A DNA stretch of 64,000 nt from Variovorax sp. V93 (GTDB lineage: Bacteria > Pseudomonadota > Gammaproteobacteria > Burkholderiales > Burkholderiaceae_C), in contig NZ_AP028670.1 of the NCBI RefSeq assembly GCF_041154485.1, forward strand, positions 1,218,680 to 1,282,679, read 5' to 3'. Within the stretch, counting starts at the first letter, position 1. Every line of letters begins with the position of its first letter. Made by a program: the position numbers and the translations under genes. Positions 37,582 to 44,766 of this stretch are shown here, piece by piece. The notes below the pieces were generated by a model that saw only the letters and a list, made by a program, of their open reading frames with translations, was not told where the DNA came from and searched no databases.

Positions 37582-37620
37582 CGCTGCGGACCACATCCAG
37601 AACAACGCCAGGAGACCCCG

Positions 37621-38599
37621 ATGCGCCGCCACTTCCTCACCCTCGGCTTTGCCATGCTCGCCGCGCTGCCGCTCGCGGGGCTCGCGCAAGGCAACTTCCC
37701 GGGCAAGCCGATCCGCGTCGTCGTCACGGCCCAGGCCGGCGGTGCCAACGACTTCGTCGCGCGCCTGATCGGCGAGCATGCCGCGAAGGCGCTGGGCCAG
37801 CCCTTCGTGGTCGACAACCGCGCCGGCGCCAACGGCGCGGTGGGCCTGGGCGAAGTGGCACGCGCTGCGCCCGACGGCTACACGATCGCGGTCACGCTCG
37901 GCGATTCGCTCATCAACAACGTCGCGCTCTACAAGACGCTGCCCTACGACCCCGCAGCGCGACTTCGTCTTCCTGACGCAGGTCGTGCGCAGCCCGGCCC
38001 TCCTGTCGGCCAACCTCGAGCTCGGCGTGAAGGACATGGAAGGCTTCCGCAAGCTCGCGGCCCGGCCGGGCCAGCAGCTCAGCTATGGCACCTGGGGACC
38101 GGGCGGGCTCGGCCATCTGGCGGGCGAGGCGCTCAACCGCAGGCTCGATGCGCACATGGTGCACGTGCCGCAGCGCGGCGAGGCGCCCGTCATGGCCGAC
38201 CTGCTGAGCCACACCGTGAGCGTCGGGCTCACGTCGGCGGGCCTCGCGCGCCAGCATGTGCAGGCGGGCAAGGTCGTTCCGCTCGCGATCATGGGGCGCG
38301 AACGCTCGGCGGTGCTGCCGCAGGTGCCCACGATGCGCGAACTGGGCTTCGACGATCCGCTGTTCGAGGCGGCGGTATGGATCGCGTTCGTCGCGCCCGC
38401 CAGGACGCCGCCCGCGGTGGTCGAGCGGCTGACGGTGGCGCTGCGCAATGCCGCCTCCATGCCCGAGATCCAGGCGCGGATGGCGGAGCGCGGTCTGGAA
38501 ATGCTCAACACCACGCCCGAGCAGTTCAATGCGAACTACCGGCGCGACTTCGACGTGATCACCCGGCGCATGCGGGAGTTCGGCATCGAGGCGCAGTAG
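37621..38599 (+). pseudogene. Bug-type tricarboxylate-binding protein gene with a +1 frameshift
   Basis: Codons from 37621 encode a signal peptide and the Bug N-terminus (GNFPGKPIRVVVTAQAGG, VVDNRAGANGAVG, PDGYTIAV) up to LPYDP. At the CCCC run 37950-37953 the frame breaks; the continuation DFVFLTQVVRSPALLSANL to the end (FGIEAQ) is in the next frame and is complete. Removing one C restores a normal ~325-aa protein. Bug proteins bind small carboxylates in the periplasm. A real mutation or a base-calling error are both possible. Upstream is the Rieske oxygenase, its likely operon partner. Confidence 0.8.
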
Positions 38600-38654
38600 C
38601 CACCGCAGCGGCACCGAAGTGCGCCGTGCCCGCCGCGCGGCGCCGGCGCATGTC

Positions 38655-38687
38655 TGGCTCCTTTGCGAAGTCTTGAACGTCCTGGTT
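38655..38687 (+). promoter_or_regulatory. ECF-type promoter-like sequence before the MFS gene
   Basis: TGGCTCC (38655-38661), 16 bp, then CGTCCTGGTT (38678-38687). The CGTC core is a common -10 element of ECF sigma promoters with N16 spacing. Almost the same sequence stands before the SDR-sigma operon at 40785. The inverted repeat at 38732 and the MFS ATG at 38782 follow. Confidence 0.55.
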
Positions 38688-38731
38688 GGACCTCTGCGCT
38701 GAAAAGCGCGCCCGAAGAGGTGAATTCCTTT

Positions 38732-38755
38732 ATAGTCAACCAATCAGTTCACTAT
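38732..38755. promoter_or_regulatory. Inverted-repeat operator candidate before the MFS gene
   Basis: ATAGTCAAC and GTTCACTAT are inverted arms (8 of 9 matching) around CAATCA. It lies 26 bp before the MFS start, in an AT-rich patch. The size fits a TetR, GntR or MarR-type dimer. No such regulator gene is adjacent. Confidence 0.4.
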
Positions 38756-38781
38756 TTTCGACCTTCCACTGGAACAAGACA

Positions 38782-40029
38782 ATGAACACTGCTGCTCCCG
38801 CGCGTCCGGCCGACGCGCTCGACTCGAACTGGTCCCTCGTGGCCGCCGGCGCGCTGATGACCTGCGTGGCGATCGGCGTGCTGTTTTCGCTGGCCGTTTT
38901 CCTGGAACCCATGAGCGCGGCCACCGGCTGGTCGCGCGCGGGTGTTTCCAGCGCCATGACGCTGGCCTTCCTGAGCATGGGCGTGGCCGGTTTCGGCTGG
39001 GGCGCCTTGAGCGACCGCTACGGCCCGCGCGTGGTGGTGCTGGCCGGCACGGTGCTGCTCGGACTGTCGACCGTGCTGGCCAGCCGCGCATCGACCTTGC
39101 TCGAATTCCAGCTCTTCTACGGCGTGCTGATGGGCCTCGCGGCCGGCAGCTTCTTCGCGCCGGTGATTGCCACTGCCGCGTCCTGGTTCGACCGGCACCG
39201 CAGCCTGGCCGTCTCGCTGGTCTCGGCGGGCATGGGCGTGGCGCCCATGACCATCTCGCCACTGGCCGCGTGGCTGGTCACGCACCACGACTGGCGCACG
39301 GCCCAGCTGATCATCGGCATCGGCGCATGGATCGTGCTGCTGCCGGCGGTCTGGCTCATTCGCGCGGCCCCGGGCGCCGCCCATGCGGCTCCTGCGGCTG
39401 GAGGCGCTGCGCCGGCGCCGGAAATGAAGGTCGGGCAGGCGCTGCGCTCGCGCGCCTTCCTGGTGCTCGGGATCACCTTCTTCGCCTGCTGCGCGGCCCA
39501 CTCGGGGCCGATCTTCCACACGGTCAGCTATGCCATCGGCTGCGGCCTGCCGACCTTCGCGGCCGTCACCATCTACAGCATGGAAGGGGCGGCGGGCCTC
39601 GGCGGGCGGCTGCTCTTCGGCGTGCTGGCGGACCGGCTGGGCGCCAAGCGGGTGCTGGTGGCCGGCCTGCTGATTCAGGCCTTTGCCGCCGCGAGCTACC
39701 TGCTGGTGAAGCAGCTCGGCGGCTTCTATGCCGTGGCCATCGTCTTCGGCCTTGCCTATGGCGGCGTGATGCCGCTCTATGCGGTGCTGGCGCGGGACTA
39801 CTTCGGCCCCCGCATCCTGGGCACGGTGCTGGGCGCGGCGTCGATGCTGTCGAGCCTGGGCATGGCGCTCGGCCCGGTGCTCGGCGGCTGGCTGTTCGAC
39901 CGCTACGGCAGCTACACCTGGATGTACATCGGCTCGATGGCCGTGGGGCTTGGCGCCGTGGCCATCGCGCTCACGTTCCCGCGGACCGGTGCCGCCGGCA
40001 AGCAGCCGCAGCTTCAGCCGGCCGGCTGA
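38782..40029 (+). CDS. Major facilitator superfamily transporter
   Basis: 415 aa, 12 predicted helices with a central loop rich in Ala/Pro (~200-225). The MFS loop motif between helices 2 and 3 reads GWGALSDRYGPRVVV, and the matching motif in the second half is GGRLLFGVLADRLGAKRV. The overall sequence resembles the monocarboxylate/oxalate-formate branch of MFS. Substrate unknown; aromatic or small carboxylic acids are suggested by the neighbours. Part of its 3' end is repeated at 40745. Confidence 0.88.
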   Translation: MNTAAPARPADALDSNWSLVAAGALMTCVAIGVLFSLAVFLEPMSAATGWSRAGVSSAMTLAFLSMGVAGFGWGALSDRYGPRVVVLAGTVLLGLSTVLASRASTLLEFQLFYGVLMGLAAGSFFAPVIATAASWFDRHRSLAVSLVSAGMGVAPMTISPLAAWLVTHHDWRTAQLIIGIGAWIVLLPAVWLIRAAPGAAHAAPAAGGAAPAPEMKVGQALRSRAFLVLGITFFACCAAHSGPIFHTVSYAIGCGLPTFAAVTIYSMEGAAGLGGRLLFGVLADRLGAKRVLVAGLLIQAFAAASYLLVKQLGGFYAVAIVFGLAYGGVMPLYAVLARDYFGPRILGTVLGAASMLSSLGMALGPVLGGWLFDRYGSYTWMYIGSMAVGLGAVAIALTFPRTGAAGKQPQLQPAG

Positions 40030-40102
40030 TTTCTCAGGCGCCGATCAGCGGCACCGGCACCGCCGTCCGCCAAGGAGCGGGCATCAGCAGTGCTTGCCGG
40101 TT

Positions 40103-40122
40103 TGTATCCTTCAGGCTACAAT
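40103..40122 (+). promoter_or_regulatory. Toxin-antitoxin promoter and operator
   Basis: TGTATCC (40103-40109) and GGCTACA (40114-40120) are inverted arms with one mismatch around TTCA. They overlap a -10-like TACAAT (40117-40122), 6 bp before the toxin ATG. This spacing suggests a very short leader and direct repression by the antitoxin, as is usual for such modules. Confidence 0.55.
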
Positions 40123-40128
40123 TTGCCC

Positions 40129-40449
40129 ATGTTCACGGTCATTGAAACCGATGAGTTCTGCGCCTGGCTCGAGGGGCTGAAGGACGGCATGACGCGCATC
40201 CGTCTGGCCCGTCGGCTCGATAAAGCGCGCCGCGGGAATCTCGGCGACGTAGAGCCTGTCGGTGACGGTGTTTCCGAGATGCGCGAGTTCTTTGGCCCCG
40301 GCTGGCGCATGTATTTCATTGAGCAAAATGGGGCCATCATCGTCATGCTGGGTGGCGGAGACAAGTCAACCCAGCAGCGCGACATTGAACGAGCCAAGAA
40401 GTTGGCTCTGGAGTTGCGAAATGAGCAAGATCAAGACCCGTCCATTTGA
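40129..40449 (+). CDS. RelE/HigB-like toxin
   Basis: 106 aa. MFTVIETDEFCAWLEGLKDG, RLARRLDKARRGNLGDVEPVGDGVSEMREFFGPGWRMYFI and VMLGGGDKSTQQRDIERAKKLA are typical of the addiction-module killer branch of the RelE/ParE fold, which cleaves mRNA on ribosomes. It precedes its antitoxin gene, as in higBA-type modules, and overlaps it by 29 bp. Flanking repeats suggest the pair was gained as a unit. Confidence 0.88.
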   Translation: MFTVIETDEFCAWLEGLKDGMTRIRLARRLDKARRGNLGDVEPVGDGVSEMREFFGPGWRMYFIEQNGAIIVMLGGGDKSTQQRDIERAKKLALELRNEQDQDPSI

Positions 40450-40714
40450 TATCGCCAACTACCTTGCCAGCGAGGAAGACATGGTGGAGTACCTGCGGCA
40501 GGTCATGGATGACAACGACCCTGCCGAATTTGCCGGGGCGCTGGGTGCCATTGCGCGCGCACGAGGCATGGCCCAGCTCGCCAAGGACACGGGTCTCTCC
40601 CGCGAGAGCCTGTACAAGAGCCTCTCGGGAGAAAGGGCACCCAGCAGCGATACCCTGTTCAAGGTCATCAATGCGCTGGGCTTCAAGCTGAAGATAGAGC
40701 CGGCGCATTCCTGA
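40421..40714 (+). CDS. HigA-like antitoxin
   Basis: 97 aa. MSKIKTRPFDIANYLASEED is the usual start of the antidote partner of this killer family. A helix-turn-helix follows (GMAQLAKDTGLSRESLYKSLSGERAPSSDTLFKVINALGFKL). It should neutralise the toxin and repress the promoter at 40103. It overlaps the toxin gene by 29 bp. Confidence 0.88.
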   Translation: MSKIKTRPFDIANYLASEEDMVEYLRQVMDDNDPAEFAGALGAIARARGMAQLAKDTGLSRESLYKSLSGERAPSSDTLFKVINALGFKLKIEPAHS

Positions 40715-40784
40715 CAGCGGCTGATTCAGTTTGCGTTGGCCCGTGCCGTGGCCATCGCGCTCACGTTCCGCGGACCTGGCTGCA

Positions 40785-40817
40785 TGACTCCTTTTGCAGG
40801 CCTGGATCGTCCTGGTT
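40785..40817 (+). promoter_or_regulatory. ECF-type promoter-like sequence before the SDR-sigma operon
   Basis: TGACTCC (40785-40791), 16 bp, then CGTCCTGGTT (40808-40817), nearly identical to the sequence at 38655-38687 before the MFS gene. The operon encodes an ECF sigma factor, so autoregulation is a natural reading. The SDR start is 30 bp downstream. Confidence 0.6.
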
Positions 40818-40846
40818 CCATCCACAGCACACAACGGAGCCAGATC

Positions 40847-41608
40847 ATGAGCATCATCAAGGACAAGAACATCGTCGTCACCGGCGGAAGCCGCGGCCTG
40901 GGCCTGGGGCTGGTCGAAGCGCTGGTCGCGCAGGGCGCCAGGGTGACGGTGGTCGCGCGCGACGCCGGTGCGCTCGAAGCCGTGCGCGCCCGGCTGGGCG
41001 TGGCCACCGTCTCCGCGGATGTGACGGACGAGGCCGCGGCCCACCGCATCCTGGCCGAGGTCCGCCCCGAGATCCTGGCGCTGAACGCCGGCGCGCCGCC
41101 GCGCATGGGCCGGCTCGACCAGCTGAGCTGGGCCGATTTCAGCGCGCCATGGGAGACCGACGTCAAGGCCGGGCTCTACTGGCTGCAGGCGGCGCTCAGG
41201 CTGCCGCTCGCGCCCGGCAGCCGCGTGCTCGTGGGATCGAGCGGCGCGGCGCGCAACGGCTCGCCGCTCTCGGGCGGCTATGCCGGCGCCAAGCGCATGC
41301 TCTGGTTCATGGCCAGGTATGCCAACGGCATTTCGGAACAGCAGAAGCTCGGCATTCGCTTCCAGGCGATCGTGCCGATGCAGATGATCGGCGGCACCGG
41401 CGTGGGCGATGCAGGTGCCGCCGCCTATGCGCGCGCCATGGGCGTTGCGCCCGGCGAGTTCCTCGCGCGCTTCGGTACGCCGATGCCGCCGCGCGCCTTC
41501 GGCGACAAGGTGGTTTCGATGCTGGAGGACCCGGCCTGGGCCAAGGGCTTCGCCTTCGGCTTCGGCGGCGACTCGGGCATCACGATGCTCGAGGAGGCGG
41601 CCGCGTGA
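40847..41608 (+). CDS. SDR-family oxidoreductase coupled to an ECF sigma factor
   Basis: 253 aa. Rossmann motif VTGGSRGLGLGL, NAGAPP, VGSSGAARNG with the catalytic Ser, and YAGAK as the intact YxxxK motif. The C-terminal half (PMQMIGGTGVGDAGAAAYA) does not identify the substrate. Its stop overlaps the GTG start of the sigma gene (GTGA), so the two are translated together. ECF sigma factors with C-terminal extensions are often paired with an oxidoreductase of this kind. Confidence 0.85.
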   Translation: MSIIKDKNIVVTGGSRGLGLGLVEALVAQGARVTVVARDAGALEAVRARLGVATVSADVTDEAAAHRILAEVRPEILALNAGAPPRMGRLDQLSWADFSAPWETDVKAGLYWLQAALRLPLAPGSRVLVGSSGAARNGSPLSGGYAGAKRMLWFMARYANGISEQQKLGIRFQAIVPMQMIGGTGVGDAGAAAYARAMGVAPGEFLARFGTPMPPRAFGDKVVSMLEDPAWAKGFAFGFGGDSGITMLEEAAA

Positions 41609-42522
41609 GTGCAGCACAGGCGCCTTCGCCGGACCTCGGCGGCAACCAGGCGCAGCTGGCGGCGCTTGCCGAGGCGCTGCGGCCCGAACTGCACCGCTAC
41701 TGCGCGCGGCTGATGGGCTCGGTCATCGAGGGCGAGGACGTCGTGCAGGACACCTTCGAACGCGCCTTCGTGGCCGTGCATGGCATGGACGAGGCCACGC
41801 CGCTTCGGCCCTGGCTGTTCCGCATCGCCCACAACCGCGCGCTCGATCTGCTGCGCGGCCGCACGATCCGCATGGCCGAGCCGATAGCCGCTGCCGACGA
41901 CCTGGCCGACACCGCCAACCCCGACCCGATGGAGATGCTGATGCGCCAGGAAGCTGTCAAGACCGCGGTGTCGCGCTTCGCGGAACTCCCGATCCACCAG
42001 CGCAGCGTGGTGGTCCTGAAGGACGTGCTCGGCGAATCGCTGGCGGAGATCGCCGCGGTGCTCGACCTCTCGGTCGACGCCGTGAAGGGCCATCTTGCGC
42101 GCGGGCGAGCGCGACTGCGGGAGATCAACGCACAGCCGCCCGGCCCGCCCGCAGCACCGCCACCGCCGTCCGCCGCGCTCGCGCGCTATGTCGCGCTCTT
42201 CAACCAGCGCGACTGGGACGGCCTGCGCGCGCTGCTGGCCGACGACGTGAGGCTGGTCCAGTCGGCGCATTCGGTGTGCGCCGGCCGCACCGACGTCGGC
42301 ATGTTCTTTACGCTCTACGCGAAGATCGATGGCGTGTGGCTTGCCCCGGCATGGCTCGAGGGCCGCGAGGTGATCGCGGTGTTCGACCAGCGCGGCGATC
42401 CGGAACCCGGCTACATCATGTGGCTCGAGTGGCGGGGCGGCCGCATCAGCCTGATCCGCGACTACCGCCACATCCGCTACGTCACGGCCGATGCGCGGCT
42501 GCAGCTGATCGTTTCCGCCTGA
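41605..42522 (+). CDS. ECF sigma factor with C-terminal NTF2/SnoaL-like domain
   Basis: 305 aa from a GTG at 41605. Sigma region 2 is at ~25-95 (RYCARLMGSVIEGEDVVQDTFERAF, LRPWLFRIAHNRALDLLRG) and region 4 at ~125-180 (PIHQRSVVVLKDVLGESLAEIAAVLDLSVDAVKGHLARGRARL). After a Pro-rich linker, residues ~192-300 form an NTF2-like domain (ALARYVALFNQRDWDGLRALLADDVRLV). In ECF41/ECF56-like sigma factors such a domain replaces a separate anti-sigma factor. The exact group is uncertain. The 3' end overlaps the convergent membrane-protein gene by 41 bp. Confidence 0.87.
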   Translation: MSAAQAPSPDLGGNQAQLAALAEALRPELHRYCARLMGSVIEGEDVVQDTFERAFVAVHGMDEATPLRPWLFRIAHNRALDLLRGRTIRMAEPIAAADDLADTANPDPMEMLMRQEAVKTAVSRFAELPIHQRSVVVLKDVLGESLAEIAAVLDLSVDAVKGHLARGRARLREINAQPPGPPAAPPPPSAALARYVALFNQRDWDGLRALLADDVRLVQSAHSVCAGRTDVGMFFTLYAKIDGVWLAPAWLEGREVIAVFDQRGDPEPGYIMWLEWRGGRISLIRDYRHIRYVTADARLQLIVSA

Positions 42523-43078
42523 GTCTTCGAAGCCAGCGGCCGCCGGCATCGAAGCCGCGGCAGGCCGCCACCGCGATCGCCGCCGTGGCCGCGAGCATGG
42601 CCGCGGTGTGGACGCCGACCGCCGCGAGCGCCAGCAGCAGCGAGTCCGACGAGCTGAACGCCGTCGCTGCGCCATCGCCGATGCACAGCGGGATCAGTGC
42701 CGGCACCAGCATCAGGCCGGCGCCGTGCGCGGTGGACACCATGAAGGACCAGAGCGCCATTCCCGCATGCCCCGCCGGTGCGCGTGCCGCACTGGGCGTG
42801 CGGCCCCACAGGTGAAGCCCCGCGAAGAGCACCACCAGCACACCCGCCAGCATCTGCAGCAACGCGCGGTCCAGCGACAGGCCGAAGGCCACCGCACCGG
42901 CCACCAGCGCCACCGAGGCGGCATGGCCGATCGCGATCGGCAGCAGCGCCCGCAAGGCCTGCCTGCGGTCGCGCGAACGCAGGCCCCAGGCGGCGGCCCA
43001 CATCCAGCCGCTGGCAGGGTTCAGCCCGTGCAGGGCGCCGACGCCCGCAACCGCGAGCCACGGCCAGAGGCTTGCCAT
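42482..43078 (-). CDS. Polytopic membrane protein of unknown function
   Basis: 198 aa with about six hydrophobic segments (LWPWLAVAGVGALHGLNPA, LLPIAIGHAASVALVAGAVA, MLAGVLVVLFAGLHLWG and others). The GALHGLNPASGW and IGHAASV motifs recall UreH/RcnA-like metal or sulfite exporters, but I cannot place it firmly. It converges with the sigma-factor gene and shares 41 bp of coding sequence with it. Downstream of the DUF899 gene by 31 bp. Confidence 0.7.
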   Translation of the reverse strand: MASLWPWLAVAGVGALHGLNPASGWMWAAAWGLRSRDRRQALRALLPIAIGHAASVALVAGAVAFGLSLDRALLQMLAGVLVVLFAGLHLWGRTPSAARAPAGHAGMALWSFMVSTAHGAGLMLVPALIPLCIGDGAATAFSSSDSLLLALAAVGVHTAAMLAATAAIAVAACRGFDAGGRWLRRLRRKRSAAAAHRP

Positions 43079-43109
43079 GGTGTGCCTGCCGGTTCAGCGC
43101 GTTGACCGG

Positions 43110-43907
43110 TCAGTCGGACGCGTGGCAGCACGAACCCGCCGCGGCCGCCGGCTTCGCGGCCGGCGCCGGTTCGTAGCGGTCATGGTGGCGCACCCAGTCC
43201 ATCGCATAGATGGGGTTCGGCTCGTCGCGACCCTTGGGCGTGAGGTCGAGCAGGCTGTAGGTGCCCATCATGGCCTCCACGCCGCGCTCGTAGGTCGAAT
43301 AGGTGTGGAACACCTCGCCCGCGTCGTTTCTGTAGAACACGCTGATGCCGGGGGCCTCCTGCGCCGGGAACGGCCGCACACTGTAGTTGTAGTAGACCTC
43401 GCCTTGGCCCTCGGCCCACTGCTGTGGCGTGAAGCTCACGTTGAAGTCGTAGTTGAAGTCGCTGCCGTGCGCCGAGACCCACCTGAACTGCCAGCCCATG
43501 CGCCGGCGGAAGCGCTCGATCTGTTCCAGCGGCGCGCGCGAGACGACCAGGAGCGTGACGTCGCGGTTTTCCAGGTGCACCTTCATCCCGCCGAGGTGGT
43601 CGGACATGTAGGAGCAGCTCGGGCAGCCCTGTTCCCAGTCGGGGCCGAGCATGAAGTGCTGCACCAGCAGCTGGCGGCGGCCTTCGAACAGGTCGGCCAG
43701 CGCGCGCGGGCCCTCAGGTGTGTCGAAGACGTAGTTCTTCTCGACGCGGGTCCACGGCAGCGCGCGGCGGTCGCGGGCGACCTGGTCGCGCAGGTGCGTG
43801 AGTTCCTTTTCGCGCGCCAGCAGCGCCTTGCGCCGGGCCAGCCACCGGTCCTTCGAGACGACGGGGTGGTTCGTCACGGTGTTCTTTTCGGCAATGGCGG
43901 TGTTCAT
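43110..43907 (-). CDS. DUF899 thioredoxin-like protein
   Basis: 265 aa. VVSKDRWLARRKALLAREKE and HLRDQVARDRRALPW are the family start, then LLVQHFMLGPDWEQGCPSCSYMSDH with a CxxC pair in a thioredoxin-like fold, and GISVFYRNDAGEVFHTYSTYERG. The C-terminal CCHASD adds two cysteines. Function is unproven. A good ribosome site (AAGGAG) precedes the ATG at 43907. It is followed by the membrane-protein gene. Confidence 0.87.
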   Translation of the reverse strand: MNTAIAEKNTVTNHPVVSKDRWLARRKALLAREKELTHLRDQVARDRRALPWTRVEKNYVFDTPEGPRALADLFEGRRQLLVQHFMLGPDWEQGCPSCSYMSDHLGGMKVHLENRDVTLLVVSRAPLEQIERFRRRMGWQFRWVSAHGSDFNYDFNVSFTPQQWAEGQGEVYYNYSVRPFPAQEAPGISVFYRNDAGEVFHTYSTYERGVEAMMGTYSLLDLTPKGRDEPNPIYAMDWVRHHDRYEPAPAAKPAAAAGSCCHASD

Positions 43908-44029
43908 GCGTTTCTCCTTGGGCTCGGTGAGCCGATGTGGGTTTCGTCCATGCGCGGCGCCACCCGCCTGGTGGCCGGCGCGCTCGTCTTCGGCAGGCAA
44001 GCCGAAAGGGGGTTGTCGCGGTGGGCCGC

Positions 44030-44716
44030 TCAGGCCCGGGCGGCTTTCGGGCGCCGCACGGCGCGGACCTTGCCGCTGCCGCCGCCACCGCAGTAGAAGA
44101 GGTCGGCGCCGTCGGACTCGAGCCCGCTCACGTTGGCGCCGCGCGGCATCTCCAGCCGCTCGAGCACGGCGCCGCTGTCGGGGTCGACGCGGCGCAGCTC
44201 GCTCTCGTCGCCTTCCCAGGTGGCGTGCCACAGCTCGCCGTCGACCCAGGTCACGCCGGTGACGAAGCGGTTGGACTCGATGGTGCGCAGCACCGCGCCG
44301 CTCACCGGGTCGATCTGGAGGATCTTGCGGTCGCGGTACTGCCCGATCCAGAGGCTGCCCTCGGCCCAGGTCAGGCCCGAGTCGCCGCCGTGGCCGGGCG
44401 TGGGAATCGACGCCAGCACCTTGCCGCTGGCCGGATCGATCTTGTCGATGCGTGCCTCGGCAATTTGATAGAGGTAGGTGCCGTCGAAGGCGGTGCCGGC
44501 ATCGCAGGCGCAATCGAGGGTGCGCGTGGTCTCGCCGCTCGCGGGGTCGAAGGCCACCAGCTGCGCGCCGGTGGCCGCCCAGACGCGCTCGCCGTCGTGG
44601 GTCACGCCGGCCACGCTGGTGGCGCCGGCGAAGGGCCCGTACTCGCGCACGATCTCGGCCGTGCGCGGTGCGGCCTCAGGCTTGTCTTTCTTGCTCGCTG
44701 CAGTGCTGCTGTTCAT
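44030..44716 (-). CDS. Beta-propeller-like protein (SMP-30/Vgb-type repeats)
   Basis: 228 aa without a signal peptide. Repeated units of the type VWAATGAQLVAFDPASGETTRTL, IDKIDPASGKVLASI, ILQIDPVSGAVLRTI and LRRVDPDSGAVLERL indicate at least four blades of a propeller like those of SMP-30 or virginiamycin-lyase relatives. Substrate unknown. I start at the ATG at 44716. It lies between the HTH regulator (upstream by 50 bp) and DUF899 on the same strand, so the three may form one unit. Confidence 0.75.
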   Translation of the reverse strand: MNSSTAASKKDKPEAAPRTAEIVREYGPFAGATSVAGVTHDGERVWAATGAQLVAFDPASGETTRTLDCACDAGTAFDGTYLYQIAEARIDKIDPASGKVLASIPTPGHGGDSGLTWAEGSLWIGQYRDRKILQIDPVSGAVLRTIESNRFVTGVTWVDGELWHATWEGDESELRRVDPDSGAVLERLEMPRGANVSGLESDGADLFYCGGGGSGKVRAVRRPKAARA

Positions 44717-44766
44717 CGCGGGCTCCTGGTGTGGCGGGCTCCGGAATCGGCGCCTTGGAGACAACT

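Larger units (their letters stand above)
39955..40776 (+). repeat. ~33-bp direct repeat flanking the toxin-antitoxin pair
   Basis: The segment at 39955-39987 (beginning GCCGTGGCCATCGCGCTCAC) inside the MFS 3' end recurs at 40745-40776, differing only by the loss of one C. The higBA-like genes lie between the copies. The second copy stands directly before the promoter of the SDR-sigma operon. It looks like the footprint of an insertion or unequal recombination. Confidence 0.7.

Noticed and set aside
37966..38676. Continuation of the first Bug frame as a longer protein
   Set aside because: After LPYDP the frame becomes Arg/Ala-rich with no Bug motif, while the adjacent frame carries the true C-terminus.
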